Source: JBLNDG01 sp050261415
GTDB taxonomy: Bacteria > Bacillota > Clostridia > Lutisporales > Lutisporaceae
Reading direction: 5' to 3'
Assembly (NCBI GenBank): GCA_050261415.1
Contig: JBLNDG010000248.1
Location: 1 to 22,507 of the forward strand
Length of the DNA: 22,507 bases
In this document: one piece after another, positions 17,653-22,507 of the stretch
How positions within the stretch are numbered: position 1 is the stretch's first letter
How the letters are laid out: each line of letters begins with the position of its first letter
Program-made: the position numbers and the translations under genes
The notes under the pieces: generated by a model
What the model was told of the DNA's origin: nothing
The model's input: the letters and a program-made list of their open reading frames with translations, nothing else
Database searches by the model: none

Positions 17653-18018
17653 TCAGAATACAGCACTCTTCCATAAACTATTATGGGCAATAGCATCGTT
17701 GGTATACAAATCAGCAGTTGCCAACTCAATTGTTGAAAGTTGCTCATAATTCTGTCTTGCATCCGGGATATCCGAATCCAGATAATTTCTCAGGCTTTTG
17801 TAATCATTCAGGAGCTTCTTAATACCTGCATCGGCTGTAGAAGACTTAACACCCTGAATAAACAGCTTGTTCATTGTAAATATATCAACAAATGCAATTC
17901 TCCCGGTTCCAGCTATACTTTGCGGCTCAAATCTTTCAGATGAGCCCGAAAGCACTGTAAAAACCATGAAAATAAAAGCTGCATACTTTTTTATACTTTT
18001 ATAACTTTTAACTGTCAT
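17653..18018 (-). CDS. Small protein with signal peptide upstream of secA; candidate secretion monitor
   Basis: I do not recognise the 121-residue family. The N-terminus has basic residues (KSYKSIKK) then a hydrophobic core (about 12-24, AAFIFMVFTVLSG), so it is a Sec substrate or a membrane-anchored protein; no clean AxA cleavage site is seen. The rest is hydrophilic and probably helical, ending SLWKSAVF. It has no catalytic motif and no known arrest motif (no RAGP, RAPP or RGPP). The ATG has AGGTGA 6 bases upstream. The tandem stop TGATAA is followed by a hairpin that hides the secA ribosome site. By position, size and export signal it resembles E. coli SecM, though not in sequence; that function is an inference. 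Confidence 0.8.
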   Translation of the reverse strand: MTVKSYKSIKKYAAFIFMVFTVLSGSSERFEPQSIAGTGRIAFVDIFTMNKLFIQGVKSSTADAGIKKLLNDYKSLRNYLDSDIPDARQNYEQLSTIELATADLYTNDAIAHNSLWKSAVF

Positions 18019-18046
18019 TCAAACTCACCTGCCTTACTAAAATCGT

Positions 18047-18101
18047 ATGCGACTGACGCCTCTCTTAACCTGTTTAGGTTTTATTATCTCGCGTCTCGTA
18101 T
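18047..18101 (-). promoter_or_regulatory. Structured 5' leader of the orf121-secA-prfB operon
   Basis: On the minus strand ATACGA-GACGC (18091-18101) pairs with GCGTC-AG-TCGCAT (18047-18059), giving about ten pairs with a 2-nt bulge and one A/C mismatch. The stem encloses a purine-rich internal loop and a perfect hairpin AACCT/AGGTT (18067-18080). It lies about 30 bases upstream of the orf121 start. I could not match it to a known riboswitch class. Confidence 0.4.
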
Positions 18102-18103
18102 CT

Positions 18104-18132
18104 AAAATAACGTACATAATATTTTATCACAA
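18104..18132 (-). promoter_or_regulatory. Candidate promoter of the orf121-secA-prfB operon
   Basis: On the minus strand TTGTGA (18127-18132, four of six) is 17 bp from TATTTT (18104-18109, four of six), between the upstream terminator and orf121. A TAAAAT lies within the spacer as an alternative -10. Confidence 0.33.
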
Positions 18133-18164
18133 TTTCATATTTTAGTCTGCAAAAACTCAAAATT

Positions 18165-18204
18165 AAATGTGCAGCATATGAATTACTCCATATACTGCAC
18201 ATTT
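18165..18204 (-). terminator. Terminator after the DUF5317 gene
   Basis: AAATGTGCAG (18165-18174) pairs with CTGCACATTT (18195-18204); beyond one mismatch the stem goes on with ATATG/CATAT. It starts 9 bases after the DUF5317 stop. On the minus strand it is followed by UUAAUUUUGAGUUUUU; on the plus strand by a better T run, so it may be bidirectional. Confidence 0.8.
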
Positions 18205-18213
18205 TTTTATTTT

Positions 18214-18801
18214 TTATAAAAGGCTTCCCTTGTCAGTTAAATATTTTATTTTAACGGCTTTCTTTGTCATTATTTTCTGGATATATATGAAAACCCCTAC
18301 GGCCATAATAACATCGCCTATGCTGAATATTTTAGGCCTTGGGTATGGTTTTCCAAAAGCAAATATATCTCCCAAAAAACTCAATGCAGTATGCCCGCCT
18401 ATAATGGTATGGGTAACTATTTTACCGTTCTGAATAGCGAGCAAATTGTCGGTCAATCCTATCCTGATCATAGTATCTGCTGCCACGGGCATCTGCCCTC
18501 CGTTTGCCATGATAACCAGAAAATTGAGAAAAACTCCCAAGAAAATGATTTTAAAAGCAAAAATTGTTCGGTTAAAATAAATGCCTATGAATAAAAGTAT
18601 GTAAGATAACGCATGAATAAAAATTATATTATTTTTTAAAAAATTGAACCCCTTGGATGCCATGAACACTGCAGAAAACTCTATTATAAAGGCTAAGATA
18701 AAAAAATACCACTTGTTAATTTTTGCTTCCTGCATGTTTGAAAAGCTCCCTCCCCGAAGCTTTCCCACAACAAGAGACGTACCTACGCTCTCAACCAGCA
18801 A
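18214..18801 (-). CDS. DUF5317 membrane protein
   Basis: A 195-residue membrane protein of unknown function. The N-terminus (MLVESVGTSLVVGKLRGGSF) and the motif ANGGQMPVAAD fit the DUF5317 family as I know it. There are about five hydrophobic segments (near 1-14, 31-49, 58-74, 79-97 and a C-terminal one around 160-175). The start is TTG at 18799-18801, inside the last codons of the HD-GYP gene (11-base overlap), with AAGGAG about 9 bases upstream, so the two genes are translationally coupled. A later Met (residue 23) would remove the conserved start. The coupling suggests a shared role at the membrane; that is inference. Confidence 0.85.
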   Translation of the reverse strand: MLVESVGTSLVVGKLRGGSFSNMQEAKINKWYFFILAFIIEFSAVFMASKGFNFLKNNIIFIHALSYILLFIGIYFNRTIFAFKIIFLGVFLNFLVIMANGGQMPVAADTMIRIGLTDNLLAIQNGKIVTHTIIGGHTALSFLGDIFAFGKPYPRPKIFSIGDVIMAVGVFIYIQKIMTKKAVKIKYLTDKGSLL

Positions 18802-20059
18802 TCTTGTTCAACTCCTTACTCTCTCTGATCATCTTAATAAAGGTATCTGCCAATTTGGGGTCAAACTGGCTGCATTTGCCGCTTTCAATAACTTCAAGGG
18901 CTTCCTCTACGGTCATTGCATTCCGGTAAGGCCGCTCTGAGGTTAATGCATCAAAGACATCTGCAATGCTTAATATTTGAGCTTCTATTACTATTTCGCC
19001 ATTCTTTTTCCCTTCGGGATAGCCTGCCCCATCATATCTTTCATGGTGGCTCAATACGATTTTGGATATTTCCTTTAAAAAGTCTATATCCTTAATTATC
19101 CTTACCCCGATTACCGGGTGAAGCTTTATTTTATCGTATTCCTCTTCTGTAAGCCTTCCCGGCTTGTTCAGTATGCTCTCCTCTATGCCAATTTTACCTA
19201 CATCATGCAGTATTGCAGCTATTTTCAGGTTTTCGATCCTTTTTGGGGATAATCCGATTTTCTCGGCCAGACTGCATGCATATTCTCCCACCCTCATGGA
19301 GTGGCCGTTTGTATACGGGTCCTTTGCTTCAATAGCCTGGGACAGGGACTTTACCGTATCTATATATATCCTTCGCATGTCCACATAAAGCTTGAACGCA
19401 TATCTTGCAAAAAGAAGCGGACCAAAGAAAAGCAGTACACCAATCACTTTGTAATTGATATATGCAATTGCCATAATGACAGCCAATGGCGCCATTGCAA
19501 AGTAATCCTTAACTACCCATATAATGTTTTTGTACCATGTATTGAAAAAAGTTTCTCCGGTAATGAGATGCATTAGAATTGACATGATTGTGGCATTAGT
19601 TAATATATACACAAATATACTTGCCACAATAGCAATAATAGAATGGTTCAGATCAATAACTCCCGGTACTCCGCCAAGGCTAATATAGCTTAGGCCTGCC
19701 AAACCTGCTGATAATATAATATTGGCTCCATTAAACAGGGTCCTCTCTACAGGATAATTAAGCACATGAAACAGTTTCCCATCATGTTTTATTACCCTGA
19801 ACATAATTCCCATGCTAGCTATCCAAGCCGCCTCAGGTACACCGAATATCATTATTGAAGCAAGTGAAATCGCAAATCCTACCGATAGGGCTCTTTCTCC
19901 TGGGGTGATTATTACAAGTGATTCAGCAAATATAGACAATATTACAAAAATAATTAGGCCTAATACATCTAGGTTATAGGCCTGTTTTATTGTATATAAG
20001 AAAAATGTTGCTCCTAATAGAATTACAATTGCTACGTATACTTTAAGTTTGTTTGACAT
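18791..20059 (-). CDS. Membrane HD-GYP domain protein, probable c-di-GMP phosphodiesterase
   Basis: A 422-residue protein. About six or seven hydrophobic segments fill residues 5-222, a MASE-like membrane sensor I cannot assign. A short linker (IYIDTVKSLSQAIEAKDPYTNGHS) leads into the HD-GYP domain (about 240-408). Its metal and signature residues are present: H253, the HD pair H285/D286 with K289 (HDVGKIGI), HHE (338-340), DGAGYP (343-348) and D367 in ADVFDALTSERPYR. HD-GYP enzymes hydrolyse c-di-GMP to pGpG or GMP, so activity is likely. The ATG has GAGGTG 5 bases upstream. It follows the 25-aa peptide gene by 42 bases and overlaps DUF5317. The 3' arm of a 15-bp inverted repeat ends 15 bases before its start codon. 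Confidence 0.94.
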   Translation of the reverse strand: MSNKLKVYVAIVILLGATFFLYTIKQAYNLDVLGLIIFVILSIFAESLVIITPGERALSVGFAISLASIMIFGVPEAAWIASMGIMFRVIKHDGKLFHVLNYPVERTLFNGANIILSAGLAGLSYISLGGVPGVIDLNHSIIAIVASIFVYILTNATIMSILMHLITGETFFNTWYKNIIWVVKDYFAMAPLAVIMAIAYINYKVIGVLLFFGPLLFARYAFKLYVDMRRIYIDTVKSLSQAIEAKDPYTNGHSMRVGEYACSLAEKIGLSPKRIENLKIAAILHDVGKIGIEESILNKPGRLTEEEYDKIKLHPVIGVRIIKDIDFLKEISKIVLSHHERYDGAGYPEGKKNGEIVIEAQILSIADVFDALTSERPYRNAMTVEEALEVIESGKCSQFDPKLADTFIKMIRESKELNKIAG

Positions 20060-20101
20060 ATATTCACCTCATTATTATGGCCGATATATTTTATGCTACT
20101 A

Positions 20102-20179
20102 CTAAAACCAGCTCTGGTTAGCGCCTCCAGCTAAAACTAATGTAAGTATAGTCATAAGTATACCTATTATCTTTTTCAC
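20102..20179 (-). CDS. 25-residue signal-peptide-like small protein, candidate peptide signal
   Basis: A short gene with strong support: GTG at 20177-20179 with AGGAGG 8 bases upstream. It encodes a basic start (MKKIIG), a hydrophobic core (ILMTILTLVLAGG) and a short polar/aromatic tail (ANQSWF), then TAG. The shape is a minimal export signal, and cleavage after AGGA would release NQSWF, the size of Phr/RRNPP-type pheromones. It has no Cys and there is no agrB, so it is not an AgrD precursor. It sits 91 bases after the 210-aa gene and 42 bases before the HD-GYP gene, in a structured leader and inside a 15-bp inverted repeat. It could instead be a leader peptide or a small membrane protein partner of the HD-GYP sensor. 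Confidence 0.75.
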   Translation of the reverse strand: MKKIIGILMTILTLVLAGGANQSWF

Positions 20180-20180
20180 T

Positions 20181-20248
20181 GTTTGCCCCTCCTATTTTTA
20201 TTTAGGCTCTGCCCTACCGCTAATGAAGGCAGGCAAACTCTCCGCTAA
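20181..20248 (-). promoter_or_regulatory. Leader with two exclusive pairings before the peptide gene
   Basis: On the minus strand GTTTGCC (20232-20238) is complementary to GGCAAAC (20181-20187), between the ribosome site and the start codon of the peptide gene. An overlapping segment, TGCCTGCC (20228-20235), can instead pair with GGTAGGGCA (20210-20218) with one bulged A. TTAGCGG occurs twice (20242-20248 and 20217-20223). Either fold excludes the other, as in a translational switch. I recognise no known class. Confidence 0.5.
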
Positions 20249-20270
20249 GAATATATATCGGCCATAAATT

Positions 20271-20903
20271 TTATCCTATAGTATTCAGTTTTCTATTTAC
20301 AGCTGCCAGTACAGCTTTAACTGCAGATTCATTTTCGTCAAGGTTAATCATACTGCTTCCGACAAGCGATTCTTCAACATTATCGCAGGAATAACCTATT
20401 ACTGTGACATATACCTCCTTGCCAGCTATTTTGAAGCTTTCCAAGCCTTCAAGATACAATACCCCTTTTACGCCCATATAGCTTTCCAGAGCTGCCAGGG
20501 TGGCCTCCGCTACGGCCTTTGGCCTGTTGGCTTTGGATTTGACTTTGGTACTCTTGCCTTCAAAGGTCTTGTCATCATATGAAAGCACTACTACTGCTTC
20601 AATCATATTTTCAATATTTTTTACTGCTATGCTTTCAATCTTTACCCGTGTTTCCTTAAACTCCGCTTCATTGATCTGTGCTATGCTGATTTTCTTATAG
20701 TCAACACCTATATTAAATTTTGCATTTATTGCTGATTGGATATCCCGGACCATTTGCTTGATATTTCTTCCCACAGCAGCTAAAACATGTATCTCTTCAA
20801 TATCATTGTCTTCGCTGAATACTACACTGCAGTTTATAATGTCTGGAAGCTTGCAAATAAGTGATTTAATATCCTCTCTGTAACTCAACTTTGTACCGTT
20901 CAA
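20271..20903 (-). CDS. Conserved-looking protein of unknown function, 210 residues
   Basis: I do not recognise a named family. The protein has no signal peptide or membrane segment and looks like a soluble alpha/beta protein in two parts. Residues about 8-76 (DIKSLICKLPDIINCSVVFSED...) include a helix-strand pattern ending YKKISIAQI. Residues about 85-210 carry repeated strand-helix units (AVVVLSYDDKTFEG, AVAEATLAALESYMG, VYVTVIGYSCDN). The start is TTG with AGGAGG 8 bases upstream. It is the first gene of a run followed by the peptide, HD-GYP and DUF5317 genes; whether transcription passes the inverted repeat between them is open. Confidence 0.8.
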   Translation of the reverse strand: MNGTKLSYREDIKSLICKLPDIINCSVVFSEDNDIEEIHVLAAVGRNIKQMVRDIQSAINAKFNIGVDYKKISIAQINEAEFKETRVKIESIAVKNIENMIEAVVVLSYDDKTFEGKSTKVKSKANRPKAVAEATLAALESYMGVKGVLYLEGLESFKIAGKEVYVTVIGYSCDNVEESLVGSSMINLDENESAVKAVLAAVNRKLNTIG

Positions 20904-21262
20904 AAGAGATTCCTCCTAAAGTGAAGTTATATAAATATTTCGACCTCAACCAATTAATCCCTTTGCTGATTATATGAACTACAAAAAATGTACTGCGTTT
21001 TAACAGGACAGTGCCAAATATATGATTATAAATACCAAATAAATAATTTCCCCGTGGATTTGAATCCGAATCACTTGAGCAGGAATGTTCCGCAGGTATT
21101 TACCCTACCTATTGACTAAATGGATTTTGTATATATAGTATTGATATTCCTTGATTTGTAAATTTTGAAAAGATAAAGCAGCATATCTCAACATAGCGAC
21201 TGTTAAAATATTACATTTTGCTTTTACTATATTATATAGATCCGGCCTCAAAAAATGCCTAC
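20904..21262 (-). other. Gene-free stretch with a possible structured RNA
   Basis: No credible ORF is seen. On the minus strand three hairpins lie close together: AGGTA/TACCT (21094-21110), TTCCTG with CGGGGAA (21080-21085 with 21048-21054, one bulge), and inside it GGAT/ATCC (21056-21067). A weak promoter (TTTACA, then TACTAT 16 bp on) precedes it near 21130-21160. It is either the leader of the 210-aa gene or a small RNA. The rest is plain AT-rich DNA. Confidence 0.35.
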
Positions 21263-21297
21263 AATATAAAAACAGCCTTACCGGCTGTTTTTATATT
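21263..21297 (-). terminator. hpf intrinsic terminator
   Basis: AATATAAAAACAGCC (21263-21277) and GGCTGTTTTTATATT (21283-21297) form a perfect 15-bp stem with a 5-nt loop, starting 3 bases after the hpf stop. The A/U-rich ends make it functional in both directions. Confidence 0.92.
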
Positions 21298-21300
21298 GCA

Positions 21301-21831
21301 TTAGAACTCCGGTTCAATCAAACCGTAATTTCCATCCTTTCTTTTATATACAACATTTACTTCTTCCGTTTCTGCATTTGAAAATACAAAGAAGTTATGC
21401 CCAAGAAGCTCCATCTGCAATACCGCTTCTTCAATGGGCATCGGTTTCATGGCAAATTTCTTGGTTCTGACGATTTTAACCTCATCATCTTCCTCTTCAT
21501 CTGCAGGGGTAGTCCAGTTTTCGAATCTGATATTACCATCCTTGATTCTTCTTTCAAGCTTGGTTTTTTGACGCCTCATCTGCCTTTCCAATTTTTCTAC
21601 TACATTGTCTATTGAAGTATACATATCACCGGTAGCTTCTTCTCCTCTTAAGATGACACCGTTAAAAGGAATCGTAACTTCAATGATGTGCCTGTTTTTC
21701 TCTACACTTAAAGTTGCGTGGGCCTCAGTATCAGGTCCAAAATATCTTTCAAACTTTGAAAGTTTCCTTTCGACCTTTTCCTTGAGAGCGTTTGTAACAT
21801 CCACATTTTTTCCGCTGACTATCGTACGCAT
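21301..21831 (-). CDS. hpf: Long-form ribosome hibernation promoting factor
   Basis: A 176-residue protein that binds the 30S decoding region and pairs ribosomes into inactive 100S dimers in slow growth. The N-terminal S30AE domain spans about 1-100 (MRTIVSGKNVDVTNALKEKV... KLERQMRRQKTKLERRIK). An acidic linker (DEEEDDE) leads to the C-terminal dimerisation domain (about 120-174; KPMPIEEAVLQMELLGHNFFVF...GNYGLIEPE), which marks the long form found in Firmicutes. I chose ATG at 21829-21831 because AAAGGAG lies 8 bases upstream; a GTG two codons earlier is too close to it. The promoter region holds a sigma-H match, and a terminator follows, so it is monocistronic. Confidence 0.97.
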   Translation of the reverse strand: MRTIVSGKNVDVTNALKEKVERKLSKFERYFGPDTEAHATLSVEKNRHIIEVTIPFNGVILRGEEATGDMYTSIDNVVEKLERQMRRQKTKLERRIKDGNIRFENWTTPADEEEDDEVKIVRTKKFAMKPMPIEEAVLQMELLGHNFFVFSNAETEEVNVVYKRKDGNYGLIEPEF

Positions 21832-21877
21832 AACCACATCTCCTTTCGCAACTATTATGCTACCGTTTATACATATT

Positions 21878-21906
21878 TTATTCTACATCTGAGAAAATAA
21901 TCCTTC
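21878..21906 (-). promoter_or_regulatory. Sigma-H type promoter of hpf
   Basis: The minus strand reads GAAGGATTA (21898-21906), 11 bases, then GTAGAATAA (21878-21886). This fits the B. subtilis sigma-H consensus (RNAGGAWWW, N11-12, RNNGAATWW) at every constrained position. It lies about 47 bases upstream of the hpf ATG. The B. subtilis orthologue yvyD is known to be under sigma-H and sigma-B. Confidence 0.68.
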
Positions 21907-21910
21907 CGAT

Positions 21911-21949
21911 TTTTTTCAATTTTCAAATAATATTCAATCATTGAAAAAA
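21911..21949. repeat. 10-bp inverted repeat upstream of hpf
   Basis: TTTTTTCAAT (21911-21920) and ATTGAAAAAA (21940-21949) are perfect inverted copies directly upstream of the sigma-H -35. It may be a regulator site, or a weak AT-only terminator insulating hpf. Confidence 0.5.
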
Positions 21950-22019
21950 GCCACATTTTGCTAATTTTTATAGCTTTGCTTCAAAATATATTGCTGCATA
22001 TTTCAATAGCTTTATGTAA

Positions 22020-22053
22020 AGCGAACAAGCACATAAAAATGTGCAACCTCGCT
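22020..22053. repeat. Hairpin between hpf and the DnaA-box cluster
   Basis: AGCGA/TCGCT (22020-22024 and 22049-22053) and GCACAT/ATGTGC (22029-22034 and 22039-22044) form an interrupted stem with a 4-nt loop. The minus-strand tail is only UUUACAU, so it is at best a weak terminator. Confidence 0.45.
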
Positions 22054-22083
22054 CCGAACAATCAATTTCATGAGTTAATCACA

Positions 22084-22365
22084 TTATCCACAAAGTTATC
22101 CACATGTTTATTATGTCATCTGTTGATAATGTGAATAAGTCTGTTGATAACTTGAATTAGTTAGACTTCACTTGTTGAAAAAATGTGTATTGATTCTGGA
22201 TAAAAATTTGTCGAGCGAACACAATGTAAAATATTATTTTGATTTATTTCGTCGTTTTATGCAAACGCAGGTATGAACAAAAGAAGCATTATGTCATAAT
22301 ATGCAATTCAAGTTATTCACAGTTTTTTCAGAATTGTACATCCATACGATAAAAAATGTGGATAA
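22084..22365. other. Cluster of eight DnaA-box-like sites, oriC-like
   Basis: Perfect boxes TTATCCACA occur at 22084-22092 and 22096-22104, and in reverse at 22357-22365. One-mismatch boxes lie at 22121-22129, 22130-22138, 22142-22150, 22195-22203 (reverse) and 22313-22321 (forward). Five sites fall within 67 bp. The stretch has no ORF and is AT-rich. It could be the chromosomal origin or another DnaA-binding locus. Most genes to the left run away from it, as expected beside an origin, but dnaA or dnaN is not in view. Confidence 0.7.
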
Positions 22366-22389
22366 AGAGGGAGGTATAAAAAAGGGCAT

Positions 22390-22411
22390 AAAAAAAAGCG
22401 GCTAACGCCGC
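22390..22411 (-). terminator. Terminator of a gene entering from the right
   Basis: On the minus strand GCGGC-GTTA-GCCGC (22398-22411) is followed by eight U (22390-22397). A third copy of the arm sequence (22419-22423) allows an alternative stem with 22407-22411 that would exclude the terminator. Confidence 0.82.
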
Positions 22412-22507
22412 ACTTTAAGCGGCAAATTCTTCTTCCAGATATTCCAAGCAAATCTTTTCCATTTTTTTAGATACGTTGAAATCACTGCCTTATAAGGCAA
22501 CATTTTT
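22402..22507 (-). other. Unresolved gene end at the right edge
   Basis: The minus strand has one frame open from the edge to TAG at 22402-22404 (...YKAVISTYLKKWKRFAW...PLKVRR). A second frame ends at TAA 22415-22417 (...KKMEKICLEYLEEEFAA) but has a stop upstream at about 22491-22493. The two frames meet at a run of seven A (minus strand). A terminator follows, so some transcript ends here. I cannot say which frame is coding or what the product is. Confidence 0.25.

Larger units (their letters stand above)
20075..20267. repeat. Perfect 15-bp inverted repeat enclosing the peptide gene
   Basis: TTATGGCCGATATAT (20075-20089) and ATATATCGGCCATAA (20253-20267) are exact inverted copies bounding 193 bp that hold the peptide gene and its leader. 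One arm begins 3 bases after the 210-aa gene, the other ends just before the HD-GYP ribosome site. In RNA they could pair around the whole peptide message; in DNA they could be regulator sites or element ends. I see no target-site duplication. Confidence 0.85.

Noticed and set aside
20102..20179. AgrD-type cyclic peptide precursor
   Set aside because: There is no AgrB gene nearby, no Cys for a thiolactone, and no acidic C-terminal tail.
20255..20262. GCCGATAT on the minus strand matches the sigma-D -10 element
   Set aside because: No TAAA -35 lies 14-16 bases upstream, and the same bases are part of a perfect inverted repeat, which explains them as well.
21048..21070. T-arm-like GGATTCAAATCC suggested a tRNA
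   Set aside because: No matching acceptor stem, D-arm or anticodon arm can be found at the right distances on either side.
1..22507. CRISPR arrays, insertion sequences, rRNA and tRNA genes
   Set aside because: No regularly spaced direct repeats, transposase-like frames or RNA gene signatures were seen on either strand.

Overview
The window looks like chromosome of an anaerobic, low-GC Gram-positive of the class Clostridia, probably a Ruminiclostridium/Acetivibrio-type cellulolytic relative. The genus is an inference. The support is: AT-rich intergenic DNA, strong AGGAGG ribosome binding sites, many GTG and TTG starts, an S-layer (SLH) surface protein with a Pro/Thr linker, a UPF0735/PheB ACT protein, a DUF5317 protein, long-form HPF, and a c-di-GMP-II riboswitch. 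Almost everything is on the minus strand; only pheB is on the plus strand.

Layout, left to right. (1) 55-8193: a 2712-residue secreted SLH protein (three SLH repeats, Pro/Thr and poly-Gly linker, Ig-like domains, lectin-like region, three beta-helix modules, PPC domain). Its leader carries a c-di-GMP-II riboswitch, a terminator that competes with it, and an orphan Shine-Dalgarno sequence. (2) 8681-10831: tex, divergent from pheB (10999-11439). (3) 11543-13741: a chemoreceptor with an unusual basic N-terminal extension. (4) 13974-18018: an operon transcribed in the order orf121, secA, prfB. orf121 encodes a small protein with a signal peptide. A 10-bp hairpin between orf121 and secA covers half of the secA Shine-Dalgarno sequence, an arrangement like E. 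coli secM-secA. prfB keeps the autoregulatory +1 frameshift. (5) 18214-20903: in transcription order, a conserved-looking 210-aa protein of unknown function, a 25-aa peptide gene absent from simple ORF calls, a membrane HD-GYP phosphodiesterase, and a DUF5317 membrane protein. The peptide gene has a structured leader and is enclosed by a perfect 15-bp inverted repeat. (6) 21301-21831: hpf, with a near-perfect sigma-H promoter. (7) 22084-22365: a cluster of eight DnaA-box-like sites, then a terminator and an unresolved gene end at the right edge.

Two themes link the genes. The first is c-di-GMP: a riboswitch that probably turns on a giant surface protein, and an HD-GYP enzyme that would remove the ligand. 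The second is protein synthesis and export: secA, prfB, hpf, and a candidate secretion-monitor peptide upstream of secA. The best candidates for undescribed biology are orf121 with the secA hairpin, and the 25-aa peptide unit.
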